DNA of 64,000 bases from Runella limosa DSM 17973 (GTDB taxonomy: Bacteria; Bacteroidota; Bacteroidia; Cytophagales; Spirosomataceae). Both the position numbers and the translations under genes were made by a program. The first letter of the stretch is position 1. Every line of letters starts with the position of its first letter. Of this stretch, positions 8,263 to 15,722 are shown one piece after another. Location of the stretch: NCBI RefSeq assembly GCF_000482465.1, contig NZ_KI519420.1, forward strand, positions 572,128 through 636,127, in the 5' to 3' direction. The notes under the pieces are model-generated. The model was not told the DNA's origin and ran no database searches. It saw only the letters and a list, made by a program, of their open reading frames with translations.

Positions 8263-9021
8263 TTATCCAAAAGCCATCGTTACTTCCAACCTACCGTTGG
8301 GATAGGCAGGATGTAACCGTACAACTTCGCCGATCACGATGATGGCAGGGTTGGTCAATTGCTCTTTTTCAACCACTTCCACAATCGTATCAACGGTGCC
8401 TAGGCCAAGTTTTTGGTAGGGCGTGCTGCCGTTCTGGATAATAGCGACGGGTGTATTGCCGCGTCCTGCCTCCGAAAGTAGGGCGGTGATTTGGGGAAGG
8501 TGCTGCATTCCCATCAAAATCACGAGGGTAGCCGTGCTGTGAGCCGCCTTGGCGACGTCGTTGGAGAGGCTGTGGTTTCTGGTGGTGCCCGTGAGTACCC
8601 AAAAGCTTTCGCTTACTCCTCGGCAGGTAAGCGGAATACCCGCCAAGGCAGGCACCGAAATGCTGCTCGAAATGCCAGGAATGACGGAGGTTTGAATGCC
8701 AAATTCTTGGGCGAAGACGATTTCTTCGTAACCCCTGCCAAAGACAAAAGAGTCGCCGCCTTTGAGACGAACGACATGCCCGTAAGTGAGGGCATAGTCA
8801 ACAATGAGTTGGTTGAGGTCGCTTTGGGCAAATTCGCAGCGCCCACGCCGTTTGCCTACATAGACCAACTGCGCGTGAGCAGGGGCATAGGAAAGGAGTT
8901 CGGTGGAGACCAAAGCGTCATACAGCACCACGTCTGCTTGTTGTAATGCTTTAATTCCCTTGAGTGTGATGAGTTCGGGGTCGCCAGGGCCAGCCCCTAC
9001 AAGTGTCAATGTTGGTTTCAT
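8263..9021 (-). CDS. cobA: Uroporphyrinogen-III C-methyltransferase
   Basis: SAM-dependent enzyme that methylates uroporphyrinogen III at C2 and C7 to give precorrin-2, the branch point to siroheme. The 252 residues contain the SAM-binding VGAGPGDPELIT near the N-terminus and VRLKGGDSFVFGRG at about 86-99, both family signatures. It is divergent from nirB, whose product needs siroheme, so the pairing makes functional sense. AGGGA lies about 8-12 bases before the ATG and could act as a ribosome binding site. No precorrin-2 dehydrogenase/ferrochelatase is in the window. Confidence 0.93.
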   Translation of the reverse strand: MKPTLTLVGAGPGDPELITLKGIKALQQADVVLYDALVSTELLSYAPAHAQLVYVGKRRGRCEFAQSDLNQLIVDYALTYGHVVRLKGGDSFVFGRGYEEIVFAQEFGIQTSVIPGISSSISVPALAGIPLTCRGVSESFWVLTGTTRNHSLSNDVAKAAHSTATLVILMGMQHLPQITALLSEAGRGNTPVAIIQNGSTPYQKLGLGTVDTIVEVVEKEQLTNPAIIVIGEVVRLHPAYPNGRLEVTMAFG

Positions 9022-9383
9022 AATCAGTCCCTAATTTAACTTATTTACTTACCAAAGAGCCGCCACTCTTTTGGTGTATTTTGTACTTTATGAATACTTT
9101 TTTGAAATATTATTTTACCAATGTGCATATTGATAGAATAATAGATTAAAATTAAGTATTTTTTCAAAATTAAGTATTATTTTTAAGTATTTGTAGGAAA
9201 TAATATTCTATTTTTGCAAAAGCTGGTTTTAAAAATAACCACCAATGCTGTAAAAATTGTAAAAATCAAAATATTTGGTTTTTGTTCTAAGTAGCACAGG
9301 ATTCAACTTTTATAAGAATTACTCATTAAAAATTGAAGTACATATAGAGGATTAAATTAGGGATTGTAAAAACAATTTTCTCC
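9022..9383. promoter_or_regulatory. Divergent cobA-nirB control region
   Basis: A 362-base AT-rich gap without a gene. It holds three direct copies of TTAAGTATT (9152-9160, 9170-9178, 9183-9191). Read on the other strand each gives TACTTAA, close to the NarL heptamer TACYYMT of E. coli. A candidate nirB promoter follows: TTTG 9190-9193 and TATTTTTG 9209-9216, with a short 15-base spacing. Two copies of a 15-base motif TTAAATTAGGGA(C/T)TG face outwards, one before each gene (9025-9039 minus, 9352-9366 plus). Confidence 0.55.
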
Positions 9384-11927
9384 ATGACACAACCGCTAAA
9401 GGTAGTGGTAGTAGGCAACGGAATGGTAGGCTATAAGTTCTGCGAAAAGTTGCTGACAAAAGTAGGTGGCGGCCTATTTTCTATCACGGTAATTGGTGAA
9501 GAACCTCGTCCAGCGTACGATCGGGTTCATCTCTCCGCGTATTTTTCGGGCACGTCAGTCGAAGAACTGACAATGGCTCCCGCAAGTTGGTATGCCGAGC
9601 ACGGCATCCAACTACTTACTGGGGAGTGTGTGGTCAAGATTGACCCCGCAGCTCACTATGTTCAGACCCACACAGGGCTACAAATTCCTTACGACAAGCT
9701 GGTGTTGGCTACGGGCTCAGGGGCCTTTGTTCCTTCCGTGCCAGGCGTCGAAAAAGAAGGGGTGTTTGTGTATCGAACCATCGAAGACCTCGACGCCATC
9801 ATTGGTTATTCCAAAGGCGCAACGCGTGCGGCGGTGATTGGGGGAGGACTTTTGGGGCTAGAAGCCGCCAAAGCAACCCTCGATTTGGGCCTTGAGACCC
9901 ACGTAGTGGAGTTTGCGCCGCGACTCATGCCACGGCAATTGGACGCGGCGGGAGCTGGTATGCTCAAACGAAAAATGGAAGCCTTGGGGATTCAAATACA
10001 CCTCAATAAAAACACGTCACACTTTGACGGAGGAGCGGCAGTTGCTAGGCTTTCGTTTGCGGATGGAACCTCCTTGGAGGTGGATATGGTCGTGATTTCG
10101 GCAGGAATACGCCCCCGCGACGAGCTGGCAAAACAAGCAGGCTTGGCAGTAGGCCCACGCGGAGGAATTATGGTAAACGACGAGCTACAAACTTCCGATA
10201 CCGATATTTATGCCATCGGCGAATGTGCTTTACACAAAGGCATGATTTATGGCCTTGTGGCTCCTGGTTATGAAATGGCTGAGGTAGTTGCAAAGAACCT
10301 GACAATCCTCTCTTCCAATGGGGAGACTACTATTGTTCCCTCTTTGGGAGAAAGGGGGCTTTTTAAGGCGTTTGATATGTCCACAAAACTAAAACTCATC
10401 GGCGTCGATGTGGCAAGTTTTGGCGAGCCTTTCTGTGAACAAACGCCCCACGATACCATTATAGTGGAAGATAAACTCAAAGGTATTTATAAACGTCTGA
10501 ATGTGACGACTGATGGAAAATACCTGTTAGGGGGGATTTTGGTAGGAGAAGCTGAAAACTACAATATGCTTCTTCAAACGGTCAAAAATCGTTTGGTATT
10601 GCCGCCTAATCCCGAAGACTTGGTGCTGCCTGCGCGCAAAGGTGATGGTGCCTCAGCGGGAGCTGGTATTGCCGACTTACCAGACGAGGCCAGTATTTGT
10701 TCGTGCGAAAACATTACCAAAGGTGCGATTTGTCAAGCCATTGAAGAACACAACTTGCCCGATGTAGCGGCCATCAAGAAATGCACAAAAGCAGGAACAG
10801 GCTGCGGAGGTTGTGTTCCTATGCTATCTGATTTGTTGACAGAAACGCTCAAAAAGCAAGGTAAAGTAGTAAAAAAAGTGCTTTGCGAGCACTTCGATTA
10901 TTCGCGCCAAGAAATGTATCACTTGATTCAAACGTCGGGGACACGTACCTACGATGAAGTGGTAGCGAAGTTTGGAAAAGGGTGTGGCTGCGAGGTTTGT
11001 AAGCCAGCTGTTGCTTCGATGTTGGCTAGTATTTATAACGATGTGATTGCCAAACAGGCGGTGATTCAAGACACGAACGACCGTTTTATGGCCAATATTC
11101 AGCGAGGAGGGACGTATTCAGTCGTGCCCCGTGTACCAGGTGGAGAAATTACCCCCGAACAACTTATTGCGCTCGGAACGGTCGCTAAAAAGTATGATTT
11201 GTATTGTAAAATTACTGGTGGACAGCGGGTTGATTTATTCGGAGCGCGAGTTGAGCAACTGCCTTTTATTTGGGAAGAATTGCTCGAAGTAGGCTTTGAA
11301 AGTGGCCACGCTTATGGAAAATCATTGCGTACGGTCAAAAGTTGTGTGGGAAGTACGTGGTGCCGATTTGGGGTACAAGATGCGGTCGGCTTTGCGATTC
11401 GGGTAGAAAACCGATACAAAGGAATTCGTTCGCCACATAAGCTCAAAAGCGCCGTTTCGGGCTGTACGCGTGAGTGTGCCGAAGCCCAAAGCAAAGATTT
11501 TGGCATCATCGCAACCGAAAAAGGGTGGAATCTGTACGTATGCGGAAACGGCGGAATCAAGCCTCAACACGCGTTGCTGCTGGCCAGCGACCTCGACGAT
11601 GAAACTTGTTTGAAGTACATCGACCGTTTCTTGATGTTTTACATCAAAACCGCTGAACCACTCCAACGCACGGCTACTTGGTTCAATAAATTAGAAGGGG
11701 GAATGGAGTACCTCCGCGACGTGATTATCAATGATAGTTTAGGGATTGCGGCGGAATTGGAGCAAGAGCTGCAATACTTGGTCGATACGTACCACGATGA
11801 GTGGCGAGTGGCAGTAGAAACGCCTGAAATCAGGGCGCGTTTTTCCCATTTTGTCAATGTGGAGGAGCCTGATCCAACGTTGGAGTTTGTGGAGATGCGT
11901 GGACAAAAACGCCCTGCAGATTGGTAA
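9384..11927 (+). CDS. nirB: Assimilatory nitrite reductase [NAD(P)H], large subunit
   Basis: Cytosolic six-electron reduction of nitrite to ammonium. The 847 residues run as an FAD/NAD(P)H-binding pyridine nucleotide-disulfide reductase part (1-about 400, VVVVGNGMVG and VIGGGLLGLEAA), and a BFD-like [2Fe-2S] segment near 437-485 (CSCENITKG then GTGCGGC). A ferredoxin-like nitrite/sulfite reductase half follows at about 550-615, then the siroheme/[4Fe-4S] domain with ligand pairs SCVGSTWC (about 653) and GCTREC (about 692). The second BFD-like stretch GKGCGCEVCKP near 530 is also usual for NirB. The order nirB-nirD-kinase-regulator suggests one nitrite-responsive transcription unit. Confidence 0.95.
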   Translation: MTQPLKVVVVGNGMVGYKFCEKLLTKVGGGLFSITVIGEEPRPAYDRVHLSAYFSGTSVEELTMAPASWYAEHGIQLLTGECVVKIDPAAHYVQTHTGLQIPYDKLVLATGSGAFVPSVPGVEKEGVFVYRTIEDLDAIIGYSKGATRAAVIGGGLLGLEAAKATLDLGLETHVVEFAPRLMPRQLDAAGAGMLKRKMEALGIQIHLNKNTSHFDGGAAVARLSFADGTSLEVDMVVISAGIRPRDELAKQAGLAVGPRGGIMVNDELQTSDTDIYAIGECALHKGMIYGLVAPGYEMAEVVAKNLTILSSNGETTIVPSLGERGLFKAFDMSTKLKLIGVDVASFGEPFCEQTPHDTIIVEDKLKGIYKRLNVTTDGKYLLGGILVGEAENYNMLLQTVKNRLVLPPNPEDLVLPARKGDGASAGAGIADLPDEASICSCENITKGAICQAIEEHNLPDVAAIKKCTKAGTGCGGCVPMLSDLLTETLKKQGKVVKKVLCEHFDYSRQEMYHLIQTSGTRTYDEVVAKFGKGCGCEVCKPAVASMLASIYNDVIAKQAVIQDTNDRFMANIQRGGTYSVVPRVPGGEITPEQLIALGTVAKKYDLYCKITGGQRVDLFGARVEQLPFIWEELLEVGFESGHAYGKSLRTVKSCVGSTWCRFGVQDAVGFAIRVENRYKGIRSPHKLKSAVSGCTRECAEAQSKDFGIIATEKGWNLYVCGNGGIKPQHALLLASDLDDETCLKYIDRFLMFYIKTAEPLQRTATWFNKLEGGMEYLRDVIINDSLGIAAELEQELQYLVDTYHDEWRVAVETPEIRARFSHFVNVEEPDPTLEFVEMRGQKRPADW

Positions 11928-11961
11928 TCTATCCAAGTTTCACCCTAAAACTGAATTAAAA

Positions 11962-12300
11962 ATGAATAATCAACCTACTACTTGGTTCAAAGCAGCACCC
12001 GTTTCTGCTTTTCCCGAAAATGGTGGTGCTTGTGTTAAATACAACGACAAACAAATTGCGGTGTTTCATTTCAAACAACTTGATAAATGGTACGCGACCG
12101 ACAACGAATGTCCCCACAAACATCAAATGGCCCTGAGCCGTGGGATGATTGGCGACCAGCAGGGGCATCCGAAAGTGGCTTGCCCTTTTCATAAAAAAAC
12201 GTTTTCCCTTGAGACAGGACTGAATTTACAAGGCGAAGATTATTGCATTAATGTCTATCCCGTCAAGATAGAAGATGGGTTTGTGTTTATCGGAATTTAA
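11962..12300 (+). CDS. nirD: Nitrite reductase small subunit, Rieske-type
   Basis: 112 residues starting at ATG 11962, 34 bases after nirB; an upstream in-frame start inside nirB is rejected. The protein is a Rieske-fold domain and keeps the [2Fe-2S] ligand pattern, with CPH at about 51-53 and CPFH about 24 residues later. Many enterobacterial NirD proteins lack these ligands. It partners NirB in ammonium-forming nitrite reduction. Here it could carry a cluster of its own and take part in electron transfer, which is an inference. Confidence 0.9.
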   Translation: MNNQPTTWFKAAPVSAFPENGGACVKYNDKQIAVFHFKQLDKWYATDNECPHKHQMALSRGMIGDQQGHPKVACPFHKKTFSLETGLNLQGEDYCINVYPVKIEDGFVFIGI

Positions 12301-12311
12301 CATTCCAACTT

Positions 12312-13748
12312 ATGCCATTACGCGTACCTAAACGTTTTACTCGGCTGTATATCATGGCCTTATCGTTGGTTGCATTTCTGACGATACTCGGACAATTATT
12401 GGTTCAAAATTCCTTGGAGGGGTCGTTGCACGACTCTTGGCTGGTGAATTATGCGGGCCGCCAGCGCTTTCAAAGTCAGTTGATTGCCAAAAGTGTCCTC
12501 TTACTTACCCAGCGACCAGATTTGGCCGATAAAGCAACGCACGTGACAGAGTTAAAAAAGGTGTTACGCGATTGGGAAGATCACCACGACCAATTAAAAA
12601 CGGGAAATCTTCGGGATATTAAGGCGACATCGGTCAACAGCGATACCGTACGGGCGATGTTTGAAGACATTGATGCGCATTTTCAGGCAATTGCGCGCAG
12701 TACCCATGCGGTCATCGGCTGGCTCAAACAGCCCGCCCGCGAAGGAAATGTGGATGTTCACCTAAAAAATATCTTTGCGCATGAACTTGTGTTTTTGCGT
12801 AAAATGGATCGGATTGTATTTCAATACGACCAAGAAGCCAAAGCCAAAGTTACAACGCTTCGACGCATTGAACTTTGGCTGATGGCTTTTACGCTTTGTA
12901 TTTTGTTAGTTGAGGGATTATTTATTTTTCGCCCCGCCGTCGTAAAACTTTCCGAAACGCTTCATCAGCTCATAGAAGCGCGCGAAAAAACGCATCAGGC
13001 CAATCAAGAACTTCAAAAAGCCTATCAGGAATTGCGGGCTACGCAGGCCAAGTTGCTAGAAGTAACGCAGCATCGGCACCGCCAAGAGCTAAAAGAGCAG
13101 AAAATCCATACATCAGCGCTGCTGCAAGGGCAAGAAGAAGAGCGCCGTCGCCTTTCCAAAGAACTTCACGATGGGGTAGGGCAGATGCTAACTGGGCTGA
13201 AATTGATGGCCGAAAGCTTTTCAAATGGAACGGGATGGTCGGAAAAAGACCGTCAACAAGCCATAAACCTTCGACAATTGGTGGGGCAAACAATCCAAGA
13301 AGTGCGAGGGATTTCCAACAACCTGATGCCTACCGTTCTGAATGATTTTGGGGTGAAGTTAGCCCTAAAACAGCTCGTGGATTCTACCGTCAGAAATACA
13401 GGCGCGCCGTTGGTTTTTGAGTCAAATCTTAACGACGAACGTTTTGATCCACGGATTGAAATAGGGCTTTACCGAATTGCCCAAGAGGCCATTCATAATG
13501 CCGTCAAACACGCGCAAGCCACCAATATTGCCGTTCGTATTTTTCGTCAAGAAAAAGACATTGTACTCAAAATTACCGACAACGGCAAAGGGGTCCGAAT
13601 CAATAAAAAAACGCAAGCAACGCTCGTTCCTACGCATGGCTTGACTAACCTCCAAGAACGTACGCGTTTGCTGGATGGAAAAATCAAAATTCACTCGACG
13701 GTAGGCCAAGGCACCGAAATAATTGTAAATATTCCTCAACATAACTAA
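12312..13748 (+). CDS. NarX-like sensor histidine kinase with PilJ-type periplasmic domain
   Basis: 478 residues. One transmembrane helix at about 13-31 is followed by a periplasmic four-helix sensor region whose first helix holds NYAGRQRFQSQ (46-56). This is the PilJ/NarX signature region in which NarX binds nitrate or nitrite. A second helix lies at about 187-207 and a long coiled coil at 212-268. A HisKA_3 domain carries the phospho-acceptor H286 (KELHDGVGQ), and a HATPase domain ends the protein (DNGKGV, GLTNLQER). It begins 11 bases after nirD and ends 4 bases before the regulator gene, so it almost certainly senses nitrate/nitrite for this island. A HAMP domain is not evident. Confidence 0.88.
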   Translation: MPLRVPKRFTRLYIMALSLVAFLTILGQLLVQNSLEGSLHDSWLVNYAGRQRFQSQLIAKSVLLLTQRPDLADKATHVTELKKVLRDWEDHHDQLKTGNLRDIKATSVNSDTVRAMFEDIDAHFQAIARSTHAVIGWLKQPAREGNVDVHLKNIFAHELVFLRKMDRIVFQYDQEAKAKVTTLRRIELWLMAFTLCILLVEGLFIFRPAVVKLSETLHQLIEAREKTHQANQELQKAYQELRATQAKLLEVTQHRHRQELKEQKIHTSALLQGQEEERRRLSKELHDGVGQMLTGLKLMAESFSNGTGWSEKDRQQAINLRQLVGQTIQEVRGISNNLMPTVLNDFGVKLALKQLVDSTVRNTGAPLVFESNLNDERFDPRIEIGLYRIAQEAIHNAVKHAQATNIAVRIFRQEKDIVLKITDNGKGVRINKKTQATLVPTHGLTNLQERTRLLDGKIKIHSTVGQGTEIIVNIPQHN

Positions 13749-13752
13749 CAAC

Positions 13753-14406
13753 ATGAAGAAAATCCAAGTAGTACTCGTCGATGACCACACAATAGTCCGA
13801 AATGGGCTGCGGTCGATTTTAGAAAGTACCGACGAAATCGAAGTCATTGGTGAAGCCGCCAATGGCGAAGAAGCGCTCGAAAAAATCGCCTATTTAAAAC
13901 CCCAAGTGATGCTTATTGATATTTCGATGCCAGGCATGTCGGGTATTGAGCTGGTAGGTAAAGTAGTGAAGCAAAGCACTGCCATCCGACCTGTTATTTT
14001 ATCAATGCACAATGATGACGCGTACATCCTCAAATCTGTGGAAGCGGGTGCGTATGGTTATTTGCTCAAAGATGCCACGCGTGATGAAATTTTGGCGGCG
14101 CTACATTCGGTCAAAAATGGCGAAAAATACTTCAACCCTTCGGTAGCAGCGGTGATTGTGAATGGGTATTTGTCGCAGGTTCAAAAAGTGGAGAAAGCGT
14201 CGGAATCACGAAAAACATTACTTTCCAAAAAAGAAAAAGAAGTGCTAAAATTGCTGGTTGAAGGCATGAGTAGCCGTCAAATCGCTGACACTCTTGATCT
14301 TAGTGTGCGTACTGTTGACAACCACCGTGCCAACATGATGCGCCGCCTTCAAGTACATAATGCGGCTGAATTGGTAAAATTAGCCTTAGAAGAAAAGTTG
14401 CTGTAA
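13753..14406 (+). CDS. NarL/FixJ-family response regulator
   Basis: 217 residues. The receiver domain has the acidic pair at D10/D11, the phospho-acceptor D56 (LIDISMPGMSG) and a lysine in YLLKDA. The C-terminal LuxR-type helix-turn-helix is visible (LSKKEKEVLKLLVEGMSS, then LSVRTVDNHRANMM). It is the cognate partner of the preceding NarX-like kinase (4-base gap) and probably activates nirBD. Three heptamer-like sites upstream of nirB are candidate targets. A strong hairpin follows the gene. Confidence 0.9.
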   Translation: MKKIQVVLVDDHTIVRNGLRSILESTDEIEVIGEAANGEEALEKIAYLKPQVMLIDISMPGMSGIELVGKVVKQSTAIRPVILSMHNDDAYILKSVEAGAYGYLLKDATRDEILAALHSVKNGEKYFNPSVAAVIVNGYLSQVQKVEKASESRKTLLSKKEKEVLKLLVEGMSSRQIADTLDLSVRTVDNHRANMMRRLQVHNAAELVKLALEEKLL

Positions 14407-14410
14407 ATTT

Positions 14411-14460
14411 GTAAAGCACAGCTAGTCGCCAAACCATCCTCCTAGCTGTGCTTTACTTTT
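14411..14460 (+). terminator. Strong terminator abutting the TauE/SafE start codon
   Basis: Arms GTAAAGCACAGCTAG (14411-14425) and CTAGCTGTGCTTTAC (14442-14456) pair perfectly over 15 bases. Four T residues follow at 14457-14460 and the next ATG comes directly after. It would end the nirB-to-regulator message or act as an attenuator for the permease gene. Confidence 0.8.
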
Positions 14461-15270
14461 ATGGAAATCATTGGGTACGCAGGAGCGCTTGTGATGGGGC
14501 TTTGCTTGGGACTTATTGGTAGCGGAGGAGCTATTCTTACCGTACCCATTTTAGTATATTTGTTTGGCGTTGAGCCACTTATAGCCACCACTTATTCTCT
14601 TTTTATTGTGGGGCTCACGAGCTTGGTCGGAGCCACGGTCCGAGCGGGTGCGGGGCATATTCATTGGCCGCTGACGTTAACTTTTGGAATTCCTTCGGTA
14701 GTGAGTGTGTTTTTGACGCGTACCTATTTGTTACCCCTTATTCCCAACCCAATACTTCAAGCGGGTACTTTTATTCTTTCTCGTTCGAGCTTTTTACTGG
14801 CATTGTTTGCGGTTTTGATGGTTTTTTCATCATTTTCGATGATAAAAAATCCGCCAAACCAATTCCCAAGGAATAGCAATCCATCAGCAGGTGGGTACTG
14901 GCACGTCATAAATATGTTGCTCAAGGGTTTTTTAGTGGGCGGAATCACGGGATTGTTGGGAGCGGGAGGAGGTTTTTTGATTATTCCAGCGCTGGTGCTG
15001 ATTGCTCGCCTTCCGATGCAACAGGCCGTAGGGACATCGTTAGTCATCATTGCAACGAACTCCCTAACGGGTTTTTGGCGCGATTACGAATTCCATTCGC
15101 TCATCAATTGGCCATTTCTTGTGCATTTTTCTACCCTTGCAGTCATCGGTATTTTACTAGGGAGTTCGCTGGCCCGCAAAATCAGTGGTGATAAATTAAA
15201 GCCAATTTTTGGTTATTTTGTGCTCGTGATGGGCTTTTACGTTTTATTCAAAGAACTGTTTTTATCTTAA
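14461..15270 (+). CDS. TauE/SafE-family membrane permease
   Basis: 269 residues, nearly all hydrophobic, with about eight transmembrane helices in two repeats. Each repeat begins with a glycine-rich motif (GLCLGLIGSGGAILTVP near the start; GGITGLLGAGGGFLIIP near 160-176), which is typical of the sulfite exporter TauE/SafE family. Family members move sulfite, sulfonates or other small anions. Placed after a nitrite reductase island and before a rhodanese, it may export sulfite or transport a sulfur oxyanion, or possibly nitrite, but specificity is not visible. The start codon touches the preceding terminator, so translation may begin from a short or near-absent leader. Confidence 0.85.
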   Translation: MEIIGYAGALVMGLCLGLIGSGGAILTVPILVYLFGVEPLIATTYSLFIVGLTSLVGATVRAGAGHIHWPLTLTFGIPSVVSVFLTRTYLLPLIPNPILQAGTFILSRSSFLLALFAVLMVFSSFSMIKNPPNQFPRNSNPSAGGYWHVINMLLKGFLVGGITGLLGAGGGFLIIPALVLIARLPMQQAVGTSLVIIATNSLTGFWRDYEFHSLINWPFLVHFSTLAVIGILLGSSLARKISGDKLKPIFGYFVLVMGFYVLFKELFLS

Positions 15271-15283
15271 CTTTTTTCATAAC

Positions 15284-15661
15284 ATGAAAACGCTGCTTGC
15301 AACCTTTACTTTTGTTATTGTGCTATTGGCTGGCACCTCCTTGCGTGCCCAAGAAAACTTAGCCCCTAAAGACTTTATTCAAAAACTCAAGACCACACCC
15401 AATGCTCAATTGTTGGACGTGCGTACCCCCAACGAATGGAATGCGGGAAAAATAGCATCATCGCAATGTATTAATTACAACGACCCAGCATTCAAAGAGC
15501 AAGTCCAAAAGCTGGATAAAACCAAACCCGTTTTTGTGTATTGTGCGGTGGGAGGGCGTAGTACGAAGGCATCTCAAATTTTAAAAGAGTCAGGCTTTAA
15601 ATTAATCTACAATTTGCAGGGCGGTGGCTACGCCGACTTAGCCAAGGAAGGGATAAAATAG
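15284..15661 (+). CDS. Exported single-domain rhodanese
   Basis: 125 residues with a signal peptide (about 1-22, LLAGTSLRAQ), so probably periplasmic. The rhodanese fold is recognisable from LLDVRTPNEWNAGKI, and the active-site loop CAVGGRS carries cysteine 87 and arginine 92. The usual role is sulfur transfer from thiosulfate or persulfide to an acceptor. It follows the TauE/SafE permease by 13 bases, suggesting joint work on sulfur compounds, such as rhodanese-generated sulfite being exported. TauE/SafE-rhodanese pairs are common in bacteria. Confidence 0.88.
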   Translation: MKTLLATFTFVIVLLAGTSLRAQENLAPKDFIQKLKTTPNAQLLDVRTPNEWNAGKIASSQCINYNDPAFKEQVQKLDKTKPVFVYCAVGGRSTKASQILKESGFKLIYNLQGGGYADLAKEGIK

Positions 15662-15693
15662 CGATTTGTAACATAAAAGCTTGACAGAATGTG

Positions 15694-15716
15694 TATATTT
15701 GTTTTGAAATCAAAAC
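15694..15716 (+). promoter_or_regulatory. -7 element overlapped by a palindrome (candidate operator)
   Basis: TATATTTG (15694-15701) fits the Bacteroidota -7 element. The perfect palindrome GTTTTGA-AA-TCAAAAC at 15701-15716 overlaps its last base and lies 6 bases before the ATG of the ATPase gene. This is the classical place for a repressor site. Confidence 0.45.
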
Positions 15717-15722
15717 GTTTTT

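Noticed and set aside
11851..11961. Upstream extension of nirD into nirB
   Set aside because: The extra 37 residues are nirB read in another frame; the ATG at 11962 gives a protein of normal NirD length.
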